In this document: piece after piece, positions 1 through 13,600 of the stretch
How positions within the stretch are numbered: position 1 is the stretch's first letter
Layout: each line of letters begins with the position of its first letter
Source of the DNA: Branchiostoma floridae
Lineage: Eukaryota > Chordata > Leptocardii > Amphioxiformes > Branchiostomatidae
Length of the DNA stretch: 64,000 bases
NCBI RefSeq assembly: GCF_000003815.2
Contig: NC_049986.1
Location: 23,175,527-23,239,526, forward strand
Direction: 5' to 3'
Program-made: the position numbers and the translations under genes
The notes under the pieces: generated by a model
What the model saw: the letters and a program-made list of their open reading frames with translations, nothing else
What the model was told of the DNA's origin: nothing
The model's database searches: none

Positions 1-49
1 ACTTGTAACAAGTCATGTCTACTAAAAAGGTATCGTTTTCAAAGTGAAT

Positions 50-3000
50 TTAGTTAGGCCTTATCTTCATCTCAGTGTGCTTGAGAGAATAATTGTTTCC
101 TGTCCATTGTCCCCAGTTGACTCCGTCTGCATAGGACTGATGTGCCCCAGCATGGTACAGGCCGTTCAGGTTGGCACTATGGCAATGGTCGTACCACCAC
201 CCTCCCTTGTAGGTTTGAGAACAGTGGACTGTATCCTGGATATCATTATCTCTGTCCTTGGTGGAGAAGAACATGGAGGAAGCACTTGTCATGCCATCCC
301 CTGAAAATACAAATGCAACATTAATGTCCTGTTCTCAAAATCAACAAGAGCTATCTACCACTCGAAATTCATAACCATAGCATCTTCAGAACACGAGATA
401 TCAATACTTCATGTACTTCTTGTTTAGGATGATCCTAATTTCAACCTTCAGTCTGACAGTGTTGTGTTCATAAGAAGATTTATATGTTGACCACAGTACG
501 CATCTTTGTGGAATGGAACCACACACATCAATTTTTGTGTATGCTCTGAGAGGGATTTTAAGATAAGTGTTGAACTTCATACCGGCAGTTCCTGAGTAAG
601 TCCCTACGGTCAGTCTGTACTTGTGCCCTTCATCCTCCACCCTGAAGTTATCGTACTTAGCAAAGGCTGAGTTTCCCTCAAAGTCCTCCAGATCCACCCT
701 CAGTTCGTATCCTCCCTGTGCTGCCAGGTGGTACAGGTTCTCATTACCTGATGAGAGCAAGTTGTGGTCTATAAATGAGGTGAAGCTTCAAGCATAATGA
801 TTTCTCCATGAGCTGATTGTGCTGTGGCTGCTGCATGTGCAATAGCTTACATTTTCAGTGAATCAAACAGGGTAACTCCCCTTCACTTTTGCTAACACTA
901 TTGCTGCAATGAAACCAGATGGTCTTAATAATTGTTCAAAATCTTGAATAGAATTGTTGCATGTTCTAAACTCTTGTAATTCCACAGAAAAATGCTGATG
1001 ATTTCCCCCTTCCTAGCCTGAGAACTCGACAAGTTCTCAGCCGAGCAAACTAGATGTTTCTTATTATAAAGCGACCATATGATCCTTGCAAAATTAAAAC
1101 ATCTTAGTGAAATCTTGTGTTAAGTTTTTATATTTCATTTAAGATTACATGTAGATGGTTGTACGGTATGTCAGCACAGGAAAATGCTGTTTTTCCCTAC
1201 CCATCCAGAACTCTCCTCTCAGGTCCCCAAACCCAGCCTTGTATGCCTGCCAGTCCAGGTAGAAATCTACTGACCCATCCTGTCTTCTCTGGAACACCTA
1301 GGAATTAAAAGATAATTATATAAAGAATATGTTTGCTGTCAGTTGGACAGTTCATACATTTCTGTTGTGGCAATTCTGTTGTAATTGGTCATTTTCCCTC
1401 TTTCTTGTATTAGTCTGTAAGCACAAAGTAACACAGTCTGAAAACTATCTGCCACAGATTCTTAATGTGTGTTTGTAAGAGATTGCATCTAAAAGAGCCA
1501 TACACATGCAAGATAGTATAGCTTTGACTGAAAGTTTGAAGTTTGTATTATGCTTAGCTGCCACATCCTCCTATAACGCCCGGTCCCCAACGGCATTACC
1601 TTATGGGGCCCTGCTATCCCATGCCCTATCAGTGGCTATTATGATTGTCGCCACAAACAAGCTGTCGACCAATCAGAGAATAGGCCTTTCTTGGGCTTGT
1701 TGTTGTCGCAAGCTGTTTCGCAAAGGCCGCTGGGAAGCTATCAGCCAATCATGTTACGTATTACCATGGCTTTGTTTGCTCACCATGCCGACGCCCGATC
1801 CCCAACGGCTGACTGCCCATATAAGGGCAAGCTCATTAATATTCATAGGCCAGGCACCCATAATAACCGAATACTGTGGCTGAGTTGTCAGGGGTGATAT
1901 CATAGGCTTTGCCGTGATTGTCAACCCTGAGTGTGAGGGTGAGCTGCCAACAAAGCATCAACTGAGCTCAGCTGATAAAAAAAAAACAGTTCATCAAAAT
2001 GAGTGACATGTTGATATGTGTGAGCAAATAGTTCCTAAACTCCCCTGCAATGCTGAAACAGTTGTAACAACAAACTAAGAAATGAGTTTGCATGGAAAGA
2101 TTAGGGCCCACTTGTGTACAGAGTCTAAAAGACAGTTACAAACACACACAAATGTACTGCAGGCTTACCGTCCAACCTCCCCCATCAGTGTCCATGTCAC
2201 AGTAGACATGGATGGGGCTGATGACCCCTGCAGGGTAGATCTGGTACACCCCGCTGGTGTCATGGCCGCTCTGGAGAATCTCCTGGCAGCTTTGAGGGCC
2301 GGTTACCTTATCTGTGGTTCAGATATAAGAGGAAGAGGTGAAAACGAATTTCAAAGCTTTATCCACAGCCATTCACACCTCAATCACCCAGCTGCCATGT
2401 AGCCCTAATGCTGCCATTTTCTCCCCATAAATGCACAACCCCTAACAGTTAACATAATCCAAGTAATGTTTGTAGGCTGGACTTTAGAAATCCTAAAAAT
2501 GTGGTTAAACCACTACACCACTGCTTTTTAATGATCAAATTTATGACTCCTGATTTAGAAGCATTTAGATGCTTGACTGTACATTATTTCTCAAGACAAG
2601 GGTTTTTTTTGTACCTGTAGTTTAAAGAATTGCTGATCTATATTGACTTTTTTTTAAGTCAGCAAAATACCTTGAAGTTGCTGAAGGTCTGTGGTACACT
2701 GCTGCAGGGTTGCTTCCACTTGCTGCAGGCTGCTGGCTTGCTGCAGATTGGTGGTCTCCAGTTGCTGCAGGGTTGCTTCCACCTGCTGCAGATTGCCGGC
2801 TTGTTGTTGGATTACGGCAGCTTGTTGTTGGATAATTGATTCCTGCTGCTGCAGGCTGCTGGCCTGTTGCAGATTGGTAGTCTCTATTTGCTGCAGGGTT
2901 CCCTGCAGCTGCTGCAAAGCTGCAGCCTGCTGCTGGATGATGTTATCCTGACTACTCACTGTTGCCTGCAAAGCCTCAACTGTGGCCTTCAGGTCATTCT

Positions 3001-3715
3001 CTGCCTGGAACTGTGCATTGTTTCAAAACCTCAGAGCCTTATATGATGGATCAGACTTATTACCTCTGCCAAAGTATGTTTTGGTTCTACCGGTGTGTTG
3101 GTATGTTTCTTAGTGAACAAAATATCTCATCGAGTTTGAATGGATCGGAATGCTATTTGGTACGTACTCTAAAAATGATTGAATGCTCTCCAAATTGCCT
3201 TGGGACTGCTACAGGAATATTTGTAAGTCTTTGCTCTGATTTTGAACATGACATGATGCTATAATTACAAGGCTCTTTAATTTGTACAATCATGTACAAA
3301 TTGTATACTTGGGAGAACATTTCAAAGTGTATTACTGTAACAGTAACGTTAACAATCACTGGCAAGTTTTCCACAACATTTTGTGGTTGAAAAGTCAGCC
3401 TCAGATACTCACCTCAACCAGCTCCTGCTGAGTTAGCTGCTGCAGCTGCCCATTGATGCTGTCCGTCCTGTTCCTCAGCTGGTCCAGCTGACCTTGAAGG
3501 CTGTCCTGAGTACTCAGGTACAGCAGCAGCTGGTCCATGGCTGGACAGGAGGGAGCTGGCTGGGTGGGACAGCACACCGCGCACTGTCCTCCCGTGACCT
3601 CATTTTGCCCGACCACTGTCTCGTGGTCATGGACAGTCTCGAGGAGATTCTTGACATTTGCGGCACTTCCTTGGTGCAGAAGTGTGAGAAGAGCAAAAAC
3701 CACCAGCCTTCCCAT
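50..3715 (-). CDS. Secreted fibrinogen-related (FReD) protein with Gln-rich coiled coil, six exons
   Basis: Exons in gene order: 3715-3413, 3010-2671, 2311-2169, 1297-1201, 747-583, 300-50. All phases agree and give 432 aa. The start at 3715 opens a hydrophobic signal peptide ([18 protein letters not shown]), then a Cys cluster CAVCCPTQ that could cross-link chains. Exon 2 is a Gln/Leu coiled coil with internal repeats ([12 protein letters not shown] appears twice). Exons 3-6 form a full fibrinogen C-terminal domain: [15 protein letters not shown] at the start, [19 protein letters not shown], then [10 protein letters not shown] (calcium-site-like), [15 protein letters not shown] and a C-terminal KIRPN. 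Both expected disulfide pairs are present. Proteins of this build (ficolin, tachylectin, angiopoietin types) are secreted, oligomerise through the coil and bind ligands with the globular domain. Which subfamily this is cannot be told from sequence alone. It is divergent to, or nested in, the laminin gene that follows. Confidence 0.92.
1564..1941. mobile_element. hAT-like nonautonomous element (MITE), copy 1
   Basis: A 378-bp element lies in intron 3 of the fibrinogen-related gene. An exact 8-bp target-site duplication AGCTGCCA flanks it (1556-1563 and 1942-1949). The ends are short imperfect inverted repeats (CATCCTCC against CACCCTCA). A closely similar copy is at 5955-6330. An 8-bp duplication with ends starting CA fits the hAT superfamily. 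There is no transposase. Confidence 0.85.
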
Positions 3716-4628
3716 GGTGGTTCTGTGTCAGAAATGGGTGGTGCGATCTGCGTGGGGTGCTTTCGTGGCATGTTGTTGACAAAAGAACTGACTCCATCAG
3801 CTGTTTTGCACTCCACATTGCTGCTTGTGGTTGGGTCACCAGGAAACACTGGGACTGTTTAGGCCACCCCATGTGTTTGCACTATGCACTGTTTGCTGTT
3901 CTAGACCAAATTTTGTATACATTGGTCTTTTTGTACTTAGAGTAATGTAACAGTATTAATTGTTATTCTGTCCATGTCAAATTCCATATGATATTGTCTT
4001 TGTTTCTGTCACCAGGGCTACATGTAGCTTTTAGCTCTTTGTAAGGCACAAGCTAGTTGGGCATCCCTGGCTGAGTAAATGAATGTCAAACAATTAGATA
4101 GATAATCAGCAGGATGTCCTCAGTTAATGGGTTTTAATTACTCTCTGTTGGTAATTGATAACCCAAACCCCTCACTCAAAGGTACATGTATGTGTATGTT
4201 GGTCCCAGGTGTAAATGAAATTACCATTTTAGTGAACATCTGGTGGCATACAGTTTCAGTCAATCTTTGAGTTTAGTAACTGTTATAGTTTTGAGTAGTG
4301 ATGAATGTTTATTTTCAATATGAATGGGTGTCAAATTATCTATCAATAATCTAATTTATACACCTACACACAGCATTAGGATTATTTAATACATACTGTA
4401 TACATGGTCTACATTTTACCTGAAATGACCTGTTGTAAAGATGGTGGCCTGATTTTTTTCCATTGACCACCTTTTCATATGGAACACATTTTATCAGTTT
4501 TGAGTGTTTGCTTTGAGTAATTTTTGCTATATAAGCTGCTATTGGAGATGAGAAAAACAAGTTTTCTGTCAGGCAACTTCTGGTTAGCCTTTTTAATTCA
4601 CAATGTTTTTGTTTTTCAATACTTGCAG
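3716..4628. other. Interval between fibrinogen-related gene and first visible laminin exon
   Basis: I see no exon here on either strand. It would hold the promoter of the minus-strand fibrinogen-related gene. If the laminin gene has exons before position 1, this is also part of a laminin intron. No convincing TATA box or other named promoter element was identified. Confidence 0.4.
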
Positions 4629-7600
4629 CTCAGACATCATTACTACAGCTGACGGGGCCTCCTACTACAGTGTAGGCAGAACGATGGCAGGAGACCACAC
4701 CAAATCCTACGGGTTAAACCTCATCCTGACCCTTGACCTGACTGGTGGGGATGATGAGGTATGTTCAAAGTTTTGTGTCTTCGTTCAACTTCAGGCAACC
4801 AACAAGTATGGTAGAAGCTCTTTGACTCTTTGAGTGTTACCTCTTTCAGACAAACACAATTAACAGTGGACTATGGCTTAATGTCAAATATCCTACAGAC
4901 TTACAGACTAACCCGAAAAGAATAAGGGTCCTTTCCAGTGTGAGCGGACCAAATAAATCAGTCCAGATATGCAGCTTGTACTGTTTAGTACAACGTGGTG
5001 CAATTTGCCTTATTAGGCATTTTTAATTACCAGGTATGCAAAACAATCCCAAATGCTTCCTTTGCTCTCCCTTTTATTCAGTTGTCTTTTATGTATCTCA
5101 GGTGAGCACTGACGGCCTGGTAGAGTTAGAAGGAGCTGGTTTCAGCCTGGTAAACTGGGGAAGAGAAACCCTGCAGGTGTCACGCAGCAACTCCTCAGGA
5201 TCGCCTTTCTTGAAAATTTACTTTAAATTTACTTTTATCTCAGGTGAGCACAGACGGACTGGTAGAGTTAGAAGGAGCTGGTTTCAGCCTGGTAAACTGG
5301 GGCAGGGAAACCCTGCAGGTGTCACACAGCAACTCCTTAGGATCGTCTTTCTTTAAAATTTACTTTTATTTTTATCTCAGGTGAGCACAGACGGACTGGT
5401 GGAGTTAGAAGGAGCCGGGTTCAGCGTCTTAAACTGGGGCAGGGAAATCCTGCAGGTCTCACGCAGCAACTCTACGGAACCACCCGCAGCGCTGCAGGAA
5501 ATCTCCCTCCTGCTGCATGAAAAGTACTGGAACATCTCTGACATTGAGCCTTTCATAACTGCTGTGTTATACAACAGTAAGTAATGCATTAGCTCTTCTT
5601 AATCTTACCTTTTATAACTGCTGTGTTGTACAAAAGTTAGTAGCGCAAACTCTTCTAACCCTAACACTAACCCTTAAAAATGCTATTTTATACAGCAGTA
5701 AGTACAGCAAGCACTTCTAACCCTTACTCTTCATAATAACTGACATGTGTTCTACAACCGTTACTGTTACAGTAAGTACAGCAAGCTCTTCTGTTATCAG
5801 ACTTCCCAAAACATTTGTGAGTGGTTTAAAATGAGTATTGCTTTGTGATAAAATTTTTGTGAATGAGGAAAAATTAACAAGTTAACTGGAGTATGAAAAT
5901 GCCAGTTGTACAGACCGATTTCAAGCAAAACTTTAATTCAAAATTTATCATTTTCATCCTCCTAACGCCCGGTCCCCAACGGCACTACCTTATGGGGCCC
6001 TGCTGTCCCAGGCCCTACCTACGGGTATTATGATTGTCGCCACAAACAAGCTGTCAACCAATCAGAGAACAGGCCTTCCTTGGGCTTGTTGTTGTCGCAA
6101 GCTGTCTCGCAAAGGCCGCTGGGAAGCTATCAGCCAATCATGTTACGTATTACCATGACTTTGTTTGCTCACCATGCCAACGCCCGATCCCCAACGGCTG
6201 ACTGCCCATATAAGGGCAAGCTCATTAATATTCATAAGCAAGGCACCCCTAATAACCGAATACTGTGGCTGATTTGTCAGGGTTGATATCATAGGCTTTG
6301 CCGTGATTGTCAACCCTGAGTGTGAGGGTGATCATTTTATAACAATTTTTTCCTCAGTCACCCACTAATCCTTTTCCCAAAGTTAAAATTCTTTACTTTA
6401 CTTTATCATAGTCCAACATACAATGATTTTGTAGAAGTGTCATGAAAAGCTATAGCGATGGTTTTGTTGAGAAAGATGACCATGACTTAAGTGTGTTTGT
6501 CCTGTTGTTTATTTGTCCTATTGCTTACTTTGTATGGAAACAGTCCAGGTCCTTTTGCAACCTTTTGGTAAGTTTGGAGGGGTTTATTTATCCTAATGTT
6601 GAATATTAAATGTTGAATTTTTGTACCATCTGGTGAAAATGATTTCATAGTGTGTTACCTACAGTCATAGATGGCGTTTCAGCACCGTGGTGCCATCAAA
6701 CCAACCTTGTTTGTTTCTGCCTGGTTCTTCCCTAAGTGAGGGATGAAAAGACTGCTATCTCTAATTTTGCCTGTCAGATTGTGTTGTGAAGCTGTTTTGC
6801 AAATTAAGGCAACACCAATTTATTTGATTCTTGGACATTCTGAAGGAAGGAAAAGCTAGCAATCAAGATGAAAAAAGAGGGCTAAGAGTAAAACTTACTA
6901 CATGTATCTGTAACTGACAACAAGGTACATTCCTATCAGGCTCTGTTTTAAGTTTATGTTTCAATTGAGCATTATTCTTTAGAATCCAAGAAATTCAACA
7001 AATAAAATTGGCGTAGCCTTAGCATATTACCTAAAGTCATTGAAGGCATTTCAGCACCATGTAGTCAGTTAACATGTCATCTGTTTTAGAATACTTTGTT
7101 TGTGGGTGAATCAAATATATTTGTGTTTTGCTTAAGGATGTGAAGCCTGTAACTAGTTTTTGAGAATGCATTGCAAGGCAGTATGGTTAAGGGGGTGAAG
7201 TCTGCCATCTCTGATTGCCTTGGTTTGAAAACCCTGAAACAAAGCTTATATTATGTATTGAGTATATAGTAGAGTGGCCTCATTCCTTGGCTAACCGACT
7301 CGGAGGTCACCTCAGTCATCCCTCAGTTTGAAATCTGGAGCCGCATAGTTCCAGTTTCTGAACCTTTATTCAGCATGCCAAAATTTGTATGTAATATTTG
7401 CAGGCCTCCTGTCCGACCTGACCGCTGTGAGGGTACCCAGACATGTAGGTAACACCACGGTCACACTGCACAGGGTCCTACTTCAGACTGCCGTCGCCAT
7501 GGCAGACCCCACCCTGCCACCTGTCTTGTCTGTGGAGAACTGCAGCTGCCCAGAAGGACTATCAGGTGATTATTGCATTCATGGCAAATGTCTTGTATTT

Positions 7601-10600
7601 TGACTATGATTTGACTTTGTTTTAATGATTTGTGCATTTTTATGATGATGAGCAAAACTACCAAACACAGAATTGGTGGTCTTTCTGGTACCTTTCCCAA
7701 ACTGGCAACACTGACCCTTGCACCATACTATAATCACTCCTTCAAACTGATGCTGATATTTACATTCAGCATTATTTTTAAGAATATAAGAACCAAAATT
7801 CAAATTGGTATGGTCTTAGCAAAATCTACATTTTACAAAAGCTATCTCACCAGTATTACTGTTAGATAACAGTAACAATAAAACTTTTTTAAAGTTCTTT
7901 TTTTACAACAACAACAAAAAATGACATGCGATGCTACCTCATTACGCAGGGCCTCATTGAGCCAGACCGATGAAACTATTCACAGTTTTAAAGTTCACAA
8001 TTTCTGTTCTGTTTGCAGGCCTGTCGTGTGACGAGTGTTCCCCAGGGTACCACCGGGAGGCGGAACATGACGACCGTCTGGTGCCCTGCGTGCCGTGTGA
8101 CTGCAACAACAACACGCTGACGTCTCCGCCTCAGTGTGATGCTGTCACAGGGGAGTGCCTCAACTGCAAGCCCGGGAGAACTGGTGAGTTAGAACCTTAT
8201 TCATTACACCACTTTTCAGGCTAAAAGCTGGAATTAAGCTGGCATATACACATGAAAGCCATAGCAGACCATTAAAAACTTGACAGTCACTACTAAATTA
8301 ACATCTGGTAATTTACACATATCTTAAAATCACTGCAAACACAATAGATAGGATACTCAGGTAACAGTCCCTACAGTAACAATGAGTTGGTTTTTAGGGT
8401 GGGTATGTGGGAGGTAGGGTTTGATGGATGTTTGGACACATATCTGCTGTTGGACATGTATTGAATTTATTATATTTTACATGATTGTACATGTATGCTG
8501 TCTTTTCACAGGCAAACACTGTGAGCTGTGTGATAACAACGTGGTGGGGGCAGACTGTGACAGGTGTGCAGAAAACACCTACGGACTGGACAACCCGGAC
8601 TTCCCTGGATGCAGAAGTGAGTAATAAGATTAATTAGCTTACCTGCCCTTAGTGAATGAGGACAATGTATTGAGTATATCATGTCATCTGTCTGTTTGGA
8701 AGCATCTTGACAATTTTAACAATTCCTCTCCAAATTTGAAGAAAATAAAATACAGTCCAACCTGCCCGAGCGACCACCTCTTCTCAGCGACCACCTGGCC
8801 ATTTCGACCGCTTTTTCTCGGTCCCGATTTATTTTCCCATTGACGTAAGCATTAAGCGACCTTTTCTCAACGACCACCTGGCCAACGCGACCGCGACCGG
8901 CCCAAATTGGGACCAATAACGACCGCATCATTTTCAAAATTGAGGTATTCATCGGTTTTTGATGATAACTAGCGCGATTTTGTGCCGAAATCGGCCAGTT
9001 TGCATGATAGCATGTAGCATTAGAGATAAAAGAATTAGTCTAAATTTGAAGAACTTTGGAGTCAGAGTTTCATCCAGTTTTGTGCAATCATCCCTCGAAA
9101 TAAACTAAGTCCAACTTTAAAACTGTGTATAATCTAATTTATATCTGATTCAGTTCCTTAGATGCTATTACTTTTTTCTTATCATTGTTTTATCAACAAC
9201 CTAACACTTATAACATACAACAATGTACAAAAAAAAATACTCATCAGATCACAATTTTCCCTAACACTTATAGTAGTTTCTTTGTGTAATAATATGACTT
9301 TCTGGAAAATTCAGACTGTAGCTGCAGCCCCTGGGGTGCAGTGAATGCCTCCTGTGACCTGCAGACTGGACAGTGCCACTGCAGGAACTCCACCGAGGGG
9401 CTGAAGTGTGACCAGTGCAGGGGAAACTTCTACTACAACCAGACACTGGGGTGTATAGGTAGGAGCTGATTTGGTTGTAAGACAAGTACATAAAAGAATG
9501 ATAATTACTGCATTGTGAGGTGAGAAAGAGTGATTGAATGCAGAAATCTTTCTGTCAAACTCCTTCCCAGTGTGACCACATCATGTTTAGACTTTGATTT
9601 CTTTAAGTAAACAACCTACATTTACAAATTTAATAGGCAATAGTGTACATAATATCATAATGTTTTGTAGGCAAAATCAACTTACATTCTGGTCACTTAA
9701 AAGCCGAAAAACCTTAAAAGCCAAATATGACCAACACGCGTCTAACTCTGATAACTGAGGATGCCTTATGGATCAGGAAACCTACTTAAGTCATGAACCA
9801 CAATATAAAGGCAGATACCTACTTTTTGAACTGCATTCTTCAGACTGCATCAGCACCACCTAGATACCATGCAAAGTATTGCCCACTTTGTCCGCTAAGT
9901 AGAAACTCTAATGTATGAAGAAATTTTTAAAATACTGACAATAACTAATTTTCGGTTCTGTATTTTTTTTTCTAGAATGTGAGGGCTGCTATGACCAGAT
10001 TGAGACCAGAACAGCCCAGTTGATGCTCCTGCGGGACAACATCACCCAGTTTGTGGACAGGATCGTCTCCGAGGCCGACCAAGACGTCTGGTTCTCTACC
10101 AGGCTGGAAACTGTCCAGTCACAGGTGTGTAACAGGGTTCAAGTGTCATCAACTAGTAGTAATTACTAAGTAGTAGTAGTAACTGTTGTCACTGTCAGTA
10201 GTAGTATCCCGTGTGTATTACCCTCTTCACTTACTGACTCATGGGTAGGCAGCTGTAGGATCAGTGAGTCTTTACACTACACCACACCACCTGTCCAGTC
10301 TAACTAGTCCATCAACTAGTAGTAGTAATTGGTTGTAGTGTTGTAGTGGTACCATTTACTAGTAGTAGTATCAAGACTTACATATTGATTATACTGCTGC
10401 TGGGGTCCCTAACACGTGGGTAGTCAACAGTAAGCTAGTCTTCAAACTACACCACACCAACTTTCCAGTCTAATTAATCCAGACCTTTTAGCTTTGCGCT
10501 TCGTGCATAGGGTTTGTGAGCTGGCGACACCTGTTTGGTGTTGGTTCGAATCCGGAGAACCAGGAGACTTCACTACTCACCTTGTTTCAGTCAGGTTCTG

Positions 10601-13600
10601 CCTTGTCCCTGTGCCATACTGTGGAAATCAAACTTGGTCGAATATAAAAAAGGGAGGGGAGTAGTGTAACAGTGGGGTTCATGCGCCAACAACTGACCAG
10701 TCTATTAAACTTATCTGGACCTTTTAGCCTTGCAGTAAGCTGTATTAGGTTTGTTAGCAGGCGCAGGAGCTAGGATACTAAACTACTCTTGCCTCTTGTG
10801 TTACAGGTGACCAGCCTGTACAACCGGTCGCAGGTGACAGAAGACATGGCGGCAGAGATGCACGAAACCCTGGACCGGCTGAACGCTTCTGCTCAGGAGG
10901 TGCTGTCGGGGTTGGAGGTGGCTGTGGAGTCAGAAGTGGCACAGATAGAGGGGATGTTTGAACATGCACTGGGAAATGTCTCCAGCGGACAGGCCGAGAG
11001 GAACTTCACTGTTGAAGACCTCAAGAGGGCTTACAATATAATCAACAGTAAGTACCACAGTCACTGACAATCTTTTTATTCATACCTATCCGTAATTATT
11101 GCAATTTCATATTATAGTAATCATTCTGTGTACCATATTAACAGGTCCTGGAGTGCTTTAAAATTGGATGTTACAGTAAACTGCAGTACATATAAGTATC
11201 TAAAGCTACATTTTGTATGATTATCAGAAAGAAATGCAGTTAACAAACTTTAGCTTTGGTGACATCACTTCGGATAGCAACCTACTACCCCTAACTACCC
11301 AGTTAGAGGGCTTTGGTACTAGTTTATCTTTTGTCTATATGATGTGTGTTTCTCAAAATAAGCTATGCTATCTGGCTTACTCTGTTGCAACCTCCATTCT
11401 AAATGAAAGTGAACATATTTTGCTACATGTATATCTCCTTTTCCCCTGTGCAGTCTCCCTCCCCAGTGTGACCACAGAACTGGACAACTGGGTTGAAACT
11501 CTGAACCAAATGTATTGTAAGATGTGCTATTTCAGCCTTTAATGAATAAAAGTGAACATATTATCTCCTTTCCCCCTCCCCAGACTCCCTCCCCAGTGTG
11601 ACCACAGAACTGGACAACTTGGTTCAGACTCTGAACCAGACGTTGGCAGACATGGCTGCCATTCAGGGCGAGGTCAACACCAGCATCTCCACGGTGCTGG
11701 GGACGCTTGGGGATATCCAGGACTCGGCTCTGCGGGCATTCCAACTGGCACGGCAGGCGCAACAGGTTAGCTTTGCTTTTGCCTGACAGAAAAGGCAAGT
11801 CTTAGAGTGTAACATTTAATGTCAGGTTGAAGGTGATCTACAGACTAATTAAACCTGTTGGTTCTCTGGCATGCATCTGACTTTGTTCATCGTGAATCTC
11901 TGGAACCATGTGTGCTAGCTAAAGGTAAAGACTTTGCTTTCATGTTGATATTCAAAACAAGCATTCCAGTATCTTTAGATCTGAATACAAAAATTTTGAA
12001 TTGATCTCTTTGCAACTAAGAACAAAATACAATATTATCATACTTGTTCTCTGAGCCACTGCACAGTCAGTTTGGAGAAATGATAATTCAGTACAAATGT
12101 ACCCTCTTGATTCATGTTTCTAGAAGCCTCAGCATAGTTCCTAAAAAGCCAAATTGAATTATAATTTCTTGGATAAATGTATTTTGCTATAAACTAGTAA
12201 GCACAGTTTTGTACATCGTTCTACATTTTGTGTGATCTTCAGGTTGCAAGCAATGCCATCAGCCTACACCAGAACACAACAGAACTCGTCCAGCAACTGA
12301 ACCAGACAGCTCTCAACCTCACAACCAGCCTTGACTCACAGAGGGACCAGGTACAGGGGTTGTATGGCACCGTGTCTGAAGCTACACGAGTTGTCATGGA
12401 GACCGAGAGGTCAGTGAACTCCACGGGAGAGCTGCCCACACAGCAGGTGGAGGAGTTGATTGACAGGAGTGTGGGGCTACAGGAGACAGCTGGAAACCTG
12501 ACGCAACAGGTCAGCTTTGGGGAGTTTTCTAGTCAAGTTAGAAATGTTATTGGAAAGAGAGAGGGAGGAAGAGAGAAAGAGAGAGAGACTGAGAGAGAGA
12601 CAGGTAGGGTCTGAGATAGTGTGGAGCAAGTGACACCCTAACCCTAACCCTAGCCCTAGCCCTTTGATGTAACAAATGACAAAAAAATCTTTCAGTATAT
12701 AAATTATATAGATATCATGAGAGCAAGAAGATGACAAAATGATCTACAGCATCAAATTTTACTACATGTAACTTATTGAATTGGAAGTTGAAATCAAGTT
12801 GTTTTTAAAGGTGGCTATACATTGTATACATGTGTACTTGTTGAGCTATGCACTTATTTTCTCCAAACTTGTGTTCAGGTAACCACTGGCATGTCTGAAA
12901 ATGAAGCCACATCAGAAGTAACCCAGCAGGCCCAACAGACAACAGCCCAACTGGAGAGAGAAGTGCAGCTGCTTCTGGCGCAGACAGACTCACTGCACAA
13001 CAGGTCCTCACAGGCCTTTACTGAGGCTCAGGCAGCTGCACAGTGGGCACAGGACAACTTCACTGCAGCTGAGTACATGCTCAGTGTGCTGCAGAACTTT
13101 ACTCTGCTGTCTCAAGGTAGGGATAGAGTACTTTACCAGGGTGCCATGATCATAGTTACTGTAAATCTATTCAAGTCTGCATAGTTTAAATGTTGCTTTA
13201 CATGTAGAAGGGAACAAAGAGGTTTTTGCAATGTTGAATGTTCATGATTTAAACAATACTACAGCAGTACATATAATTATGTTAAACATGACCACCATTA
13301 CCTGTAAGGTAAGGAGGCCTATGGCACTTGGGACTAGGCACTGTTCAGAGTCATTGTTGAAAGTTAGTGGATGCTAACTGAAACATCTGACTGGTACCAG
13401 AATCATATCCAGTCGCTTGCTTAAGTTTGATGAGTAGTTGCTATTTCGAGTACACATAGTGCATTGGAATTATTATTCCTGATTTTCAAGATTTATTGGG
13501 ACTCTATACTTTACAAATTGGAGTAGATTTTCGTGTTTTTGTTTTTTTTAAAAACTGGATTGACGAAAGTTTCCTTTAAATCATTTCTCTCTGCAGTAAT

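Noticed and set aside
2082-2402. Plus-strand 106-codon frame opposite a fibrinogen-domain exon
   Set aside because: It is a shadow of the minus-strand exon 2169-2311, which carries conserved FReD residues.
5036-5356. 106-codon frame across the laminin exon copies
   Set aside because: It joins two partial exon copies through intron sequence in two different frames. The donor-bearing copy at 5381 is the real exon.
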